64,000 bases of DNA from Candidatus Thiobius zoothamnicola (GCA_030826945.1 JAPQLC010000019.1:34218-98217), one strand, 5' to 3'; shown: positions 45,441 to 54,566, counted from the first letter of the stretch. The notes: a model not told the origin generated them from the letters alone. Translations and numbers: made by a program.

Positions 45441-48400
45441 TCAGTTTTCCTCAAACAACGGGTCATCCACGAATGACCCATCCACTTCGCCGGACTGCAC
45501 CGCCTCCCATAAACGTTCCAGCAAGCTGGGTTTCGCTGTCACGTCAGATTCAATCATCGCTTGATGCTCCCCGGTCCTGCTTTGACTTTCCTCGCCGCTG
45601 ATGGAATTGATCAATCCCGATAAAATACCTGCTGTTAATGGTTTCAGTTCAGGCTCATCCCAGGAGCCTGTCACGCTATATTCAAACCGACTGAAATCAT
45701 TCACTTCATCGCTGAGTAATTGCTGAATCAATAAGGTACCAAGCCCGACCACCGGACCACCCGCCAATACACCAGCCACCAATAATGTGCCATCCAGTTC
45801 CGGCGTCACATACACCAAACTATCGAAATCACGTTCGACATAGCCAATGCGTCCGCCAATTTCAATATGACTCGTCGGCCCGGCAACACGTAAATTACGC
45901 GTCTCGGCGTTACCCTGCGCCATGGTGAAATCCCCTTCTATCCGATCAAAACTGTAGCCTTTCTCCAACAAGTCCGCAAAATCCAGGCGCAAACGACGAC
46001 TCAACACCTCCAGATTCAGCAGACCCAACACCTTCACTAGTCCCGGCTCCAACTCGGACAAACGTCCGGCACCAACCATTAAATGGGCGGAACCGGCAAT
46101 GGTCTCCTGACGCATCAACAAGGGATGACCCGGCCAATGCAGGTCAAATAACACGTTGGTATTCGCCTCATGCACATTGCGTTGGAATCTCATGGCATGT
46201 AGAAAATCGCCTAAATCACGGGCATGAAACTTACCCGTCAAGTGGGTGGTTGGCGCCGCATCCTGCATGAACCAACGCCCTTCAACATTCAATGACAAAT
46301 GCTGTCCGGCGACCAATAGCGTATCAATCGCCAAACCGGAATTGACTTTATGGCTATCCAGCATCAACTGACCAAACGCAACATCATTCACCCGCAAATC
46401 ATCACAAATTAACCGGATAGCGGGAAATGATCGCGGATCCGGCCCCGTATTTTGCGGCAATGGTTGTCTGCCTTCCGACTTTCGCCAATCGATATCCACC
46501 TTATCCAAATGTATGGATAAAGGCTCAGACACCGCCATCGGGTAAAAAAAGCTGCCCTGAATTTGATCGCTGCTGAACTGACCCCGCAATTTGGCGGAAA
46601 AACCATGCTCAGCCAGCACATCAACACCGGTTAACTGCAAACCCTCATAATCAAGCTGATCAGCGACAAGCTGCACAAACCAAGGTTGATTGGAACCGGA
46701 CTGCCCAAATTCGGACTGGATAACAGCATGCCATGCCGCCAGATCCAGCGTATCCAGTTCCGCCTGCAAGTAATAACCCACTTCAGGCAACCTGGGTTGG
46801 TCTAACTGATAATTCACTCTTGCCCGATGTCCGTCCGGTGAAAAAACAGCGGCTAATTTCCCATCGTAAGTGAGCCGTATAGGAGCCGTCAGGTCATCCG
46901 GCATCATGCTCAAACGCAATGGCCGCGCGGTTCGCGCCACTTTCCCTAAAGGCGCGGGCCAATCAATTTGCAATCCGCGCAAATCCGATTCAACCCTCAA
47001 CTCAGTCCCGGCATATCGCGTAGACGGATGCAGACCGGGCAAAGTTAAAGTCAACCCAGTGTGGGCAGCCCCTTTCACCCGGCTCAACGGCAAATCCGGC
47101 AAAATCTGCTTCAATAAGCTTGGCGTGGCCTGCCCCACCACTTTAATCTGATGACGACCCGCATCCGGTTGGATATCCACCCGTACTGGGGTATTTAACG
47201 CCTCAGCTTGAATACCTGTGGCAGACAAAACGGTCTGATCCAGAACTAACTTACCCTGAATTGAGGAAACGGTCATGGCAGGTCGGGTCAAAGACAAACG
47301 ATTATTGTCAAACGCTATTTGACCTTGAATGGATAATTCTCCACGCCCAGACACCAAAGGTGCCGACAAACTCAATACCATATCGGCATCGCCGCTAAAA
47401 CGCATTAAATCCGGTATATGTCCAAAATCTTTTTTTAATCCATCTTCAGATAACAACGTCATGACATCCTGCAAAGGACCATGCGCCCTACCCTCCACTG
47501 CCAGGGAACTGGTTGGCACCAAACTGGCAATATGCGCGTGCCCGGTCGCCTGGTTGCCGTATATCCCGCCAGCGAGAAGTTCAGCTTCCATACTGTTCTG
47601 GTAAAAATGCAAGGTTCCCTGAGCAACCTCCAACGCCGGCCAACCCGGCTTATATTTCATGTTGATATCATGCGCTTCGGCCAGCACCTCAAATGTGCCA
47701 TTGCGGATTTCATGATAAGGAAAAGTATCCAACGGGCCACTGAGTAACACATTGGCTTGCTCAACCCGCCCTGTTTGCAACGCCGTATCCAACCACTCAA
47801 TCAAGACAGGACTCACCCGACTGACCGGCACATAATCCCCCGCCACCGTGACGTCAACCTCCGGCACATAAGCCTGCACATCCAGATAAGGCGATTTGTC
47901 ACCATCAAGCGATACCCCAAACCGCCCACGACTTTCAAAATCCAAGGTATCCAGGCGAACGCGCTCCGCCTGTATGCGCCAACGATTCGGCTTATCCGCC
48001 ATAACATACAAAGCGCTGGATAAATGCTCAATTTCGAGCGGCTTACGGAATAACCCCGGAAGATGCAACGCCGTATCCTCCAAGATAAAATCAATGCTGG
48101 CCAAACCAGGTTGCGCCTCAACATGACCGGACACTGACCGCACTTCCGGAAAATCATCCCAGGCATCAACGCCCAAACGGCTAAACCTCGTGTTGAATAA
48201 CCAGGTTTCCACAACGCCTTGCTCATTGACATTGATTTGTAGACGGGCATCATGCAAACGCCCTTGGGGTTTTACACGCGCAAGCGCAGATCGCCATTTC
48301 TCCAGGTTGAAATGCTGACCAATCACTTGGTTGACCAGTTCAACATCCAGATACTCAGTGGCCAGATCCCATTGGGCACCCTGCCCGTCCGGTTGAATCT

Positions 48401-49310
48401 GCAACACGGTTCGACCTAACCGATCCTGCTCGCCACCCCAATCCAGATCCATCACATCCAATCGCCAACGATCCTCTTGCTGGCGTTGTACATTCAACTT
48501 TGCCGCAATCTGACGTAATTGCGCATGACGACGCCATCGCAAATCATCAACATGGACATACGCCTGATTTTCAACTGGTTCGCCATCACGCCACTGCTGC
48601 CACAACTCAACCTGTAAACGACCTGCATCAATCTGATCGCCAATTGGCAAATAAGGTGCCAACACACGGGCCAACGGCAAACCTCGCCAATGCAAATAAC
48701 TCTCACCTTGCGTAAAATCAGGCTGCATATCCGCCGCAAAACGCAATTTTCCCAGAGCATTATCAAACCAACCGCGTAGTTGAATTTGCCCGCTCTGCTG
48801 AATCACATCAAGATTGAAATCATTGATCACGATGGCGGAACCCTGTTGAGACAGGTCTTGCCAGGACAAGGTTGCGTCGCGCAATGACAAACGCTCGATC
48901 GGAAATTCAAATGCTGAGTTGGATTGTCGAAACAACGGCAACCCGTGCAGCGCCAACTCACCGTCAGGTTGTCGGGTCAAACGTAAATGCAATCGCTGCA
49001 GATTCAATCGCACCCCCGGACGTCCCCATTCAAGCACGCCATGTTCAAGTCTGATTGGATCATCCGGTTCACCCAGCATCAAACCTTGAAATCGGACCGC
49101 CAGCTTAAAACCCACCAGATCAGCCTGTATCTGATCAACTGCAACAACTTGATTCAACGCATCGCCTAACCAATCCTCAAAATATATTTTATAATCGTTG
49201 ATAAAAAATAATGACAAACGCAACAATAAAATGATCATTGCGCCAACAATCACCAATCCAACCAAAAATTGCCTCAAACCCCAAAAGAAACCGAAAATCC
49301 ATTGACTCAT
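45441..49310 (-). CDS. yhdP: YhdP family AsmA-like phospholipid transport protein
   Basis: 1289 residues, the normal YhdP size. An N-terminal membrane anchor (FLVGLVIVGAMIILLLRLSL) is followed by a very long periplasmic beta-rich region. The C-terminal part includes GAGRLSELEPGLVKVLGLLN, FADLLEKGYSFDRIEGDFTM and VLAGGPVVGLGTLLIQQLL, the TIGR02099/YhdP signatures. Together with TamB and YdbH, YhdP carries phospholipids to the outer membrane. The last 50 residues are a polar tail. It usually lies near the rng/tldD genes, which are not seen here. Confidence 0.93.
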   Translation of the reverse strand: MSQWIFGFFWGLRQFLVGLVIVGAMIILLLRLSLFFINDYKIYFEDWLGDALNQVVAVDQIQADLVGFKLAVRFQGLMLGEPDDPIRLEHGVLEWGRPGVRLNLQRLHLRLTRQPDGELALHGLPLFRQSNSAFEFPIERLSLRDATLSWQDLSQQGSAIVINDFNLDVIQQSGQIQLRGWFDNALGKLRFAADMQPDFTQGESYLHWRGLPLARVLAPYLPIGDQIDAGRLQVELWQQWRDGEPVENQAYVHVDDLRWRRHAQLRQIAAKLNVQRQQEDRWRLDVMDLDWGGEQDRLGRTVLQIQPDGQGAQWDLATEYLDVELVNQVIGQHFNLEKWRSALARVKPQGRLHDARLQINVNEQGVVETWLFNTRFSRLGVDAWDDFPEVRSVSGHVEAQPGLASIDFILEDTALHLPGLFRKPLEIEHLSSALYVMADKPNRWRIQAERVRLDTLDFESRGRFGVSLDGDKSPYLDVQAYVPEVDVTVAGDYVPVSRVSPVLIEWLDTALQTGRVEQANVLLSGPLDTFPYHEIRNGTFEVLAEAHDINMKYKPGWPALEVAQGTLHFYQNSMEAELLAGGIYGNQATGHAHIASLVPTSSLAVEGRAHGPLQDVMTLLSEDGLKKDFGHIPDLMRFSGDADMVLSLSAPLVSGRGELSIQGQIAFDNNRLSLTRPAMTVSSIQGKLVLDQTVLSATGIQAEALNTPVRVDIQPDAGRHQIKVVGQATPSLLKQILPDLPLSRVKGAAHTGLTLTLPGLHPSTRYAGTELRVESDLRGLQIDWPAPLGKVARTARPLRLSMMPDDLTAPIRLTYDGKLAAVFSPDGHRARVNYQLDQPRLPEVGYYLQAELDTLDLAAWHAVIQSEFGQSGSNQPWFVQLVADQLDYEGLQLTGVDVLAEHGFSAKLRGQFSSDQIQGSFFYPMAVSEPLSIHLDKVDIDWRKSEGRQPLPQNTGPDPRSFPAIRLICDDLRVNDVAFGQLMLDSHKVNSGLAIDTLLVAGQHLSLNVEGRWFMQDAAPTTHLTGKFHARDLGDFLHAMRFQRNVHEANTNVLFDLHWPGHPLLMRQETIAGSAHLMVGAGRLSELEPGLVKVLGLLNLEVLSRRLRLDFADLLEKGYSFDRIEGDFTMAQGNAETRNLRVAGPTSHIEIGGRIGYVERDFDSLVYVTPELDGTLLVAGVLAGGPVVGLGTLLIQQLLSDEVNDFSRFEYSVTGSWDEPELKPLTAGILSGLINSISGEESQSRTGEHQAMIESDVTAKPSLLERLWEAVQSGEVDGSFVDDPLFEEN

Positions 49311-49383
49311 TTACATTTATTACCGATAAAATAAATAGCTACACTGGGAGCCGTCAGGAACAACAGCTGATTAGGGATTAATT

Positions 49384-49737
49384 ATGCTAATCGCGCCAAA
49401 ACCCTTGCACCTCACCAAAGCCCAATCTGAGATTGAACGGACGAGGAGGTTTATTAAGCAAGAATACCGAAAATACTACCCTGATATTTCATTTGATTAA
49501 CATAACCGATTGGATGCTAACGCCTATATTTTATACTCGGAAGATAGCGTGGGGAATATTACAAGCACAATACGACTCGTGCCAGATCGTACTCTCGAAT
49601 TACCTGAAGACGGCAGATTCAATTTGCAAATGCAACGCATAGTCTTCAGTAGTCGCTATGGTCTGTCATCACGCCTTGGCTCAAGCGGAATTGATCACCC
49701 GGTATTATCAGCGCCAAAGACGGTGGCACTTGGCTAA
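49384..49737 (+). pseudogene. GNAT-type acetyltransferase remnant
   Basis: An ATG at 49384 opens LTKAQSEIERTRRFIKQEYR and then hits an in-frame TAA at 49498-49500. The same frame continues DANAYILYSEDSVGNITST and IRLVPDRTLELPEDGRF, which has the strand order of a GNAT domain. Downstream the conserved acetyl-CoA loop is not found in frame. It is therefore dead by at least one nonsense change and probably truncated. A hint of a second frame after 49680 suggests a further frameshift. Confidence 0.6.
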
Positions 49738-50104
49738 ACACCTTTGGCGTAAACGCCACACACGCCATCCACATCGGCATTATCGTCATCTACGCTTCGG
49801 TCTTCTGGGCGTGAGAATTTGGCGACACATGCGGATCGTAAGAGCCGACTGCTGACTCTTATTCACTTTGGCAACATGGCACGAATGAACAGATCAATAG
49901 CTTATTGCGGTGTTACTCCCTCAAAGGAACGGATTGTCCGGTATCGGATTAGACGCTGAATGACGTGGTATTGCATATTCAGAAGGGACAAATATGGAAC
50001 AAAAAGAGAACAATTAGAAGGGACTCGCGCGCGGTTAATTGGGCATCAACTCGCAGAAAAGAGAGATTTTCTTATGAAGAACAAACAGTTAAATGAAACA
50101 TTTG
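49738..50104. other. Intergenic stretch between the GNAT relic and the symE terminators
   Basis: No open frame with a ribosome binding site or family signal. It may hold more decayed sequence of the GNAT gene or of an element boundary. Nothing structured stands out until the hairpin at 50105. Confidence 0.5.
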
Positions 50105-50130
50105 AAAAAACTCCCGCAGAATTAGCGGGA
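50105..50130 (-). terminator. Hairpin with minus-strand T-run
   Basis: TCCCGC (50112-50117) and GCGGGA (50125-50130) flank a seven-base loop; on the minus strand G and then six T follow. It would back up the terminator nearer to symE. Confidence 0.6.
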
Positions 50131-50192
50131 AACCTTGTAACCTTGTTTTGTGGGACGAAGTCCCTCAAAACAGGCTGTTATGCCCCAATAAT

Positions 50193-50219
50193 AAAGCCCC
50201 AGCCAGTCGCTGGGGCTTT
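50193..50219. terminator. Bidirectional terminator next to symE
   Basis: AAAGCCCCAGC and GCTGGGGCTTT form a perfect 11-base stem around a five-base loop, with T-rich sequence on both sides. It lies seven bases past the symE stop on the minus strand. Confidence 0.85.
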
Positions 50220-50225
50220 TGGTTT

Positions 50226-50426
50226 TTATGCTGGGTCTCGTGGGGTCAGTACAAGGCGGTTTGGTTGCACAGACACCGACACCGGCGTATCAATCACAAA
50301 ACCGGCTTTTTCAAGCCAAGTCCCTTTCAGCAAAATAACGGGGGTTGTGGGATAGCCCAAATGAGACTTTTCTTTCAGGTAATAATCCCGGAAGCCCTTA
50401 CGGACTTTCAAATGGCGTGTTTTCAT
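50226..50426 (-). CDS. symE: SymE-family type I toxin
   Basis: 66 residues from the ATG at 50426, with AGGAG six bases upstream. HLKVRKGFRDYYLKEKSHLG leads into PVILLKGTWLEKAGF and then IDTPVSVSVQPNRLVL, the AbrB-like swapped-hairpin fold of SymE toxins. In E. coli SymE is an SOS-induced, RNA-affecting toxin held down by the antisense RNA SymR and Lon protease. No LexA box is obvious here. The upstream region is strongly folded and may hold the RNA antitoxin. It points against the cassette genes that follow. Confidence 0.8.
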   Translation of the reverse strand: MKTRHLKVRKGFRDYYLKEKSHLGYPTTPVILLKGTWLEKAGFVIDTPVSVSVQPNRLVLTPRDPA

Positions 50427-50480
50427 GGTTTCTCCTGCTTTCAATTTCTAGGTTGAAAACCCATCACATAAATAATGGGC

Positions 50481-50612
50481 GGCCAGGAGGCTAGAAACAG
50501 CAACAGGTACTGCCTTGGGTATTCCCCTTGCGGGTATTATATTTCCCAAGCCTCCCGGCCATAGGCCGGATGTCGGGCACAAAAAAACCGCATTACTATC
50601 CGGTTGCGGTTT
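50481..50612 (-). ncRNA. Structured RNA region upstream of symE, candidate antitoxin or attenuator
   Basis: Three hairpins in 130 bases: GGCCAGGAGGCT (50481-50492) with AGCCTCCCGGCC (50549-50560, one mismatch), CCGGCC/GGCCGG (50555-50569), and AAACCGCA/TGCGGTTT (50585-50612). The last is followed on the minus strand by seven T (50587-50581), a good terminator that would stop transcripts before symE. This fits a small RNA or a leader attenuator. A c4/SymR-like antisense role is a guess. Confidence 0.45.
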
Positions 50613-50740
50613 GGCCCGCCTGTTGGAGTTTCTAGGCTCCGTAAGTAGCAGTGTATAAAATGGGTGGCTCAAGTCAAGCCGCCGTGGTGCCCCAAGTTTT
50701 ATGGGTGTACCCACACCTGTTGGCCGCGCCCCTTACGCAA

Positions 50741-50749
50741 GCGTTATGC
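50741..50749 (+). other. Right core of an attC (or attI-like) site at the start of the cassette array
   Basis: GCGTTATGC is the GTTRRRY-type right core seen at the end of each attC here. It lies 14 bases before the first cassette gene. The matching left half upstream is not clear, so this may be a decayed attC or the attI junction. Confidence 0.55.
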
Positions 50750-50762
50750 ATAAGGAGAACCG

Positions 50763-51599
50763 ATGACAGAAGAGACAGAAAAAGAAAACTCTGGCGGAAT
50801 CATAAAACAAACAATCGACTCTGCCACTGCTCTAACCAAAGCTGTGCCAATATATGAAGATGCTGTACAGCCATTAGCTAAAGAAACAGGCAAAGCTCTG
50901 GGGACTGTTGGAAAAGCGGTAAATGTAGCGTTGGCACCAATATCATTGGTTGTGTGGGGCTATGATCAGATGAAAGACTTCCTCGAAAACAAAGTAGCAG
51001 AGAAGCTCGAAAATATTCCAGAAGATAGAATCACAACCCCACCTCCCAACGTAGCAGGACCTGCTGTTGAAGCTCTAAAATTTGCTGGTCAAGATGAAAC
51101 TTTACAAGATATGTTTGCAAACCTAATTGCTAACTCACTTGATTCAAAAACAGTTTTGGAAGCACACCCATCCTTTGTGGATATTATAAAGAGCCTATCG
51201 CCTGATGAGGGGCTGATACTGAAGGTTTTCGCTTCAGCACAACAATTTCCAATGGTTGACGTAAAGCTACAAAATAAAAAAGACCGAGGATTTAATATCC
51301 TCCATCGTAACGTCTCGTTAATTGGTTCTATCGCAGGCTGCAAACATCAGGGACTCACCCCGAATTATCTAGATAATCTATGTAGACTTGGAATCCTTGA
51401 AATACCCTCTGGTAGAAGACTAAATGATCCAAAAGCTTATGAGACTATTACAAACGACCAAAGCATTAAGCAGCTAGAACAACAATTTGAGGGCAATGAA
51501 AACCACACTATTGGCTTTGACCAAAAATTTATCACAGTAACGGGAATTGGTCGCCAATTTATCAATGCTTGTATTGTCGATAAGCGAACGAAAGGGTAA
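50763..51599 (+). CDS. Abi-alpha (DUF4393) protein, cassette gene 1
   Basis: 278 residues, with AAGGAG five bases before the ATG. Layout: an N-terminal helical part with YEDAVQPLAKETGKALGTVG, AVNVALAPISLVVWGYDQMK, then LENIPEDRITTPPPNVAGPA and LQDMFANLIANSLD. This is the DUF4393/Abi_alpha pattern, linked with abortive infection in phage defence. The C-terminal half is likely a winged-helix or effector part (GLTPNYLDNLCRLGILEIP). The gene fills a cassette ending at the attC at 51603. An anti-phage role is inference from the family name. Confidence 0.82.
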   Translation: MTEETEKENSGGIIKQTIDSATALTKAVPIYEDAVQPLAKETGKALGTVGKAVNVALAPISLVVWGYDQMKDFLENKVAEKLENIPEDRITTPPPNVAGPAVEALKFAGQDETLQDMFANLIANSLDSKTVLEAHPSFVDIIKSLSPDEGLILKVFASAQQFPMVDVKLQNKKDRGFNILHRNVSLIGSIAGCKHQGLTPNYLDNLCRLGILEIPSGRRLNDPKAYETITNDQSIKQLEQQFEGNENHTIGFDQKFITVTGIGRQFINACIVDKRTKG

Positions 51600-51602
51600 G
51601 TT

Positions 51603-51735
51603 GCATAACAAGAACATTAACGACGGACTTGCCTACTCAGCGGTTGAATTTCAGTTTTGTGGTTTCAGCCAATTTTGCTGTCAATTTAAGTTCTGTGGCT
51701 TCGTCACCGGCAAGCCCGTTATGTAGGCGTTAGCA
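51603..51735 (+). other. attC site 1
   Basis: Left core GCATAAC (51603-51609), right core GTTAGCA (51729-51735), 133 bases. Between them ACGGACTTGCC and GGCAAGCCCGT form the expected imperfect dyad. It ends the Abi-alpha cassette. Confidence 0.88.
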
Positions 51736-51748
51736 TTAAAGGTGCAAA

Positions 51749-52483
51749 GTGCTAGAAGAAACACTAAAAAAACCTGAAAACTCAGTAGTTCGAGAAAAGC
51801 TCTTTAAGCACAGATTTTTGTATGATGTTCAGCTTGCATTTCTAAGCAGAGGCCACTCAATACTCTACTATGAATCAGACTACGATAAAGACGGTTTTGA
51901 CTTGCTCTTTGACAGCTTGGGTACACAAAAACACATTCAAATGAAAAGTATCCTTTCTTCTTCCAAACGTTCAACATTTGATGTTCACAGGACACTATTA
52001 AGGCCTAAAACCGACGAGCTTAATAATTTTCCTTTGTCTCATGATGGCTTTGGTGCAGGTTATGGTGGTGGGGTCGTGTTAATAGAAGCAGATGTTGTTG
52101 ATGATACAGTTAATCTGAAATACAGATTTTGCGATGGTTTAATACTAACGGCATTTTATTCAGGGTATTTTAGATACAAATCACAGCTGAAGCAAAACTC
52201 TGTGAATAAAGTATTTGCAAGCTTCCAAGACCCTAGAAGTATGGGTGGTAGTGTAACCCTTACGAAGTCGTGTTTTGTTGAGTTCAAGAGCATTTTGGCT
52301 CTATTTGATTATCTTGGACTAGGTGGCTATGGGGACGTTGGGCATTGTAACTTATTGAGAGCTGTTGCACGGAAGTACGGCTTGTGTAACACGGTAGATA
52401 GAAAGTACTCAGTTGAGGATTGGCAGTCTATTGTGCGGCATGATTTCAATGATCTGGTGGAATGGGGTGACATACAATGCTAA
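51749..52483 (+). CDS. PD-(D/E)XK-like hypothetical protein, cassette gene 2
   Basis: 244 residues from a GTG at 51749 with AGGTG just upstream. RFLYDVQLAFLSRGHSILYY, then ESDYDKDGFDLLFDSL and KHIQMKSI, resembles the G-x-D ... Q-x-K core of a restriction-endonuclease fold, as in DUF4365-like defence nucleases. The rest (70-244) is unassigned; it includes FGAGYGGGVVLIEADV. No membrane segment. Its stop codon lies inside the left core of attC 2. It may be a nuclease of a defence system; this is a by-eye match. Confidence 0.6.
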   Translation: MLEETLKKPENSVVREKLFKHRFLYDVQLAFLSRGHSILYYESDYDKDGFDLLFDSLGTQKHIQMKSILSSSKRSTFDVHRTLLRPKTDELNNFPLSHDGFGAGYGGGVVLIEADVVDDTVNLKYRFCDGLILTAFYSGYFRYKSQLKQNSVNKVFASFQDPRSMGGSVTLTKSCFVEFKSILALFDYLGLGGYGDVGHCNLLRAVARKYGLCNTVDRKYSVEDWQSIVRHDFNDLVEWGDIQC

Positions 52484-52549
52484 CAAACAGCTCAAGCGGG
52501 ACTGGTTTTCTGCTGCGCTTCAAACCAGCCCCTTAGCTGGGCGTTAGCG
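52479..52549 (+). other. attC site 2
   Basis: Left core GCTAAC at 52479-52484, right core GTTAGCG at 52543-52549, 71 bases. GGGACTGGTTT pairs with AAACCAGCCCC. The stop codon of cassette gene 2 is within it. Confidence 0.88.
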
Positions 52550-52628
52550 CAATAAAGCAAGCCATGGAAAGTGGTTGTAGAATATCACTCTGGGAAATTC
52601 ACTGGGTCAAAAGCGGAAAAGAGTGCGC

Positions 52629-53111
52629 ATGACAGACAAACAGCCAACCTATATCAGGGAAATTGAACTCCGTTATAAAAAGCGCCGGGTTAAATCTGAT
52701 GCGCCCGTTAATGAACCACTTGCCAATCCCCAAAAGGTTTATGAGCTATTTTCTGATCTCCAAAACGAAGCAAAAGAAAAACTCATAGCCATAAGCCTGG
52801 ACACCAAGCTAAAACCACTCTGCTTTGAGGTTGTTGCTATTGGGTCAGTTAATGCAGTTTACGCAAGGCCAATTGAAGTATTGCGTGCTGCTATCCCCTT
52901 AAATCCCTACGGCATAATTGTTGTCCATAATCATCCCACTGGGGATCCTACGCCTAGTCAGGGGGATGAACGATTTACATCTAATCTGTTAATCAATACA
53001 ACATCTCTCGGGCTGGAGTTCTACGACCATATTATTATTGGTCACAATGGTTATTTCAGCTTTTCTGAAAGCGGTTTAATGAGGCGTTTAAAATCAAATA
53101 TTCCAGTATAA
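52629..53111 (+). CDS. RadC/JAB-domain protein, cassette gene 3
   Basis: 160 residues from the ATG at 52629. The JAMM metal motif is complete: VVHNHPTGDPTPSQGDERF (H-x-H-P, then S-x2-D), preceded by PLNPYGII and the strand LCFEVVAIGSVNAVYARPIE. These are the RadC/YsxA-like JAB features. RadC-like proteins are frequent in mobile elements; the catalytic target is unknown. The N-terminal 30 residues (TYIREIELRYKKRRV) are an extension typical of the short mobile-element versions. Confidence 0.85.
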   Translation: MTDKQPTYIREIELRYKKRRVKSDAPVNEPLANPQKVYELFSDLQNEAKEKLIAISLDTKLKPLCFEVVAIGSVNAVYARPIEVLRAAIPLNPYGIIVVHNHPTGDPTPSQGDERFTSNLLINTTSLGLEFYDHIIIGHNGYFSFSESGLMRRLKSNIPV

Positions 53112-53114
53112 AAG

Positions 53115-53228
53115 CGCTAACAAGGCACTCCAGCGGAACCCCAACCCTGCGCGGCTTTTTGCGCATGGCTGCGCCATTATTGCGCAAACGCCGCTCCGTG
53201 TTGGGTTCCGCTGAGTTTGGCGTTATGC
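53115..53228 (+). other. attC site 3
   Basis: Left core CGCTAAC (53115-53121), right core GTTATGC (53222-53228), 114 bases. CAGCGGAACCC pairs with GGGTTCCGCTG, and an inner GC-rich hairpin is present. Longest perfect arms of the six. Confidence 0.9.
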
Positions 53229-53240
53229 GAGGTACCGTAA

Positions 53241-53807
53241 ATGAAAATACAGCACATAATTCTTATCTTCTTGGCAATTTCAATCTCCGGTTGCGTTTCA
53301 TTTAAGTCGAAATCTGAAGTTGCTAGTGTTACACATCTAGAACCATCAACGGAAACAATTCGTAAAGTAGATACGATACTTTATAAGGCCATGATGTTTC
53401 AAAAGTCGAGTGAAAAAATAGCTTTATCAGAAGGTAGGGAGTTGACAAAGGATGAAGCTAGATATGCAGTTGAGCTAGGAATCAAGCATCCTGAAAAAAT
53501 CCGCATACAATACCAATGGAGCCTACCAAAACCCCATGATAAGGAACTGCTGATTGAATTCAATAAGCTTGGTTTTGGCTCATTATTTGAAGGTGGCAGA
53601 ACGAGTGGGTATGGGATTTACGTTAAGTCCTATTTCCCATATAAAAGCTCAATAATTCGCCATGAATTAGTTCATGTAAAACAAGCAGAATCAATGGGGC
53701 TTATGCCATTCACACGCCAGTATTTAATAGAAGCAATGACATATGACTATTTTGATATGCCACTAGAAGCAGAAGCGTTCAATAAAACTGAAGGGGACAA
53801 GTTTTGA
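53241..53807 (+). CDS. Lipoprotein with HExxH motif, cassette gene 4
   Basis: 188 residues. The signal peptide ends in a lipobox (ISGC), so the mature protein should be a lipoprotein. Near the C-terminus RHELVHVKQAESMGLMPF holds HELVH, the HExxH zinc-metalloprotease motif, followed by YLIEAMTYDYFDMPLEAEAF where a third ligand Glu could lie. The first half is low-complexity helical. It may be a small membrane-anchored metallopeptidase of unknown target. Typical of cassette genes, it has no recognisable operon partner. Confidence 0.65.
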   Translation: MKIQHIILIFLAISISGCVSFKSKSEVASVTHLEPSTETIRKVDTILYKAMMFQKSSEKIALSEGRELTKDEARYAVELGIKHPEKIRIQYQWSLPKPHDKELLIEFNKLGFGSLFEGGRTSGYGIYVKSYFPYKSSIIRHELVHVKQAESMGLMPFTRQYLIEAMTYDYFDMPLEAEAFNKTEGDKF

Positions 53808-53816
53808 ACACTGTTC

Positions 53817-53887
53817 GCATAACAAGTAGCTTCACCGGACAAAATACTCACTGCGCTCGAATTTTCCCGGTGAGCTAGGCGTTAGCT
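53817..53887 (+). other. attC site 4
   Basis: Left core GCATAAC, right core GTTAGCT, 71 bases. AGCTTCACCGG pairs with CCGGTGAGCT. The body is almost the same as attC 6 (GTAGC.TCCACCGG ... TTTTCCCGGTGAG). Confidence 0.9.
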
Positions 53888-53917
53888 TCCAGTCTGGACT
53901 TACGGTACCCTTAACTC

Positions 53918-54403
53918 ATGAGCAAAACTGTTTACATTGAGTCATCTGTCATTAGCTACCTTACTGCTAGGCCAAGTCGCAACCTAATTATCGCTGGGCA
54001 TCAGGCATCTACGGCCGAATGGTGGCAAGAGTATCTGGAGCAATACGAAGCATATATTTCTCCTTTGGTGATTGAAGAAATTTCAGCTGGAGACCCCGAA
54101 GCGGCGGCTGATCGGCTACGTGCCATTGAACGCATTCCAAGCCTATCTATTTCTGAAGAAGCCCAAGTTATTGCCGAAGCATTGCTTTCTTCCAAGGCAG
54201 TTCCTGCCAACAGCTCCCGTGATGCTTTACATATCGCTATTGCGGCAACCCAAGGTATTGATTACTTGCTTACGTGGAATTTTAAACATATTAATAATGC
54301 CAGTACCCGCACCCTTGTAATAAACACAATATCTAATTTTGATCTTGTGTGTGCAGTACTTTGTTCACCCGAAGAGCTTATGGGAGAAGATAATGCAAAA
54401 TGA
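53918..54403 (+). CDS. PIN-domain toxin, cassette gene 5a
   Basis: 161 residues. It begins KTVYIESSVISYLTARPSR, the first acidic site of this PIN subgroup, and continues PLVIEEISAGDPEAAADRL, SRDALHIAIAATQGIDYLLT and TWNFKHINNAST with the later Asp residues. PIN toxins are metal-dependent RNases that cut tRNA, rRNA or mRNA. It overlaps the next small gene by 11 bases, as toxin and antitoxin often do. Both are in one cassette. Confidence 0.85.
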   Translation: MSKTVYIESSVISYLTARPSRNLIIAGHQASTAEWWQEYLEQYEAYISPLVIEEISAGDPEAAADRLRAIERIPSLSISEEAQVIAEALLSSKAVPANSSRDALHIAIAATQGIDYLLTWNFKHINNASTRTLVINTISNFDLVCAVLCSPEELMGEDNAK

Positions 54404-54566
54404 CCCTATAGTTGAAGAGATGCGTGCAAATGGCCGGATATTTGCCGCTGAATACGACAATGACATTGGACGCATATGCGAAGCTTTGCGACAAAAACAG
54501 AAAATGTCTAAGCGTAAAATGGTTTCTCGTGAACCCAAGCGTTTACATAAGCGCGCAGTAAGCTAA
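54393..54566 (+). CDS. Antitoxin partner of the PIN toxin, cassette gene 5b
   Basis: 57 residues from the ATG at 54393, with GGGAGAAG upstream. The sequence DPIVEEMRANGRIFAAEYDN and IGRICEALRQKQKMSKRKMV is charged and helical, matching the small antitoxin-like proteins found after this PIN subgroup. There is no DNA-binding fold in so short a chain. Its role is inferred from position and pattern. The stop codon lies inside the left core of attC 5. Confidence 0.72.
   Translation: MQNDPIVEEMRANGRIFAAEYDNDIGRICEALRQKQKMSKRKMVSREPKRLHKRAVS

Noticed and set aside
50448..50714. 88-codon minus-strand frame upstream of symE, with some likeness to Ash/Icd-like phage peptides
   Set aside because: The DNA is dominated by hairpins and a terminator inside the frame; RNA structure explains it better, though a peptide is not excluded.
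49384..50762. Integron integrase gene expected left of the cassette array
   Set aside because: No tyrosine recombinase motifs in any frame; the region holds a GNAT relic and symE.
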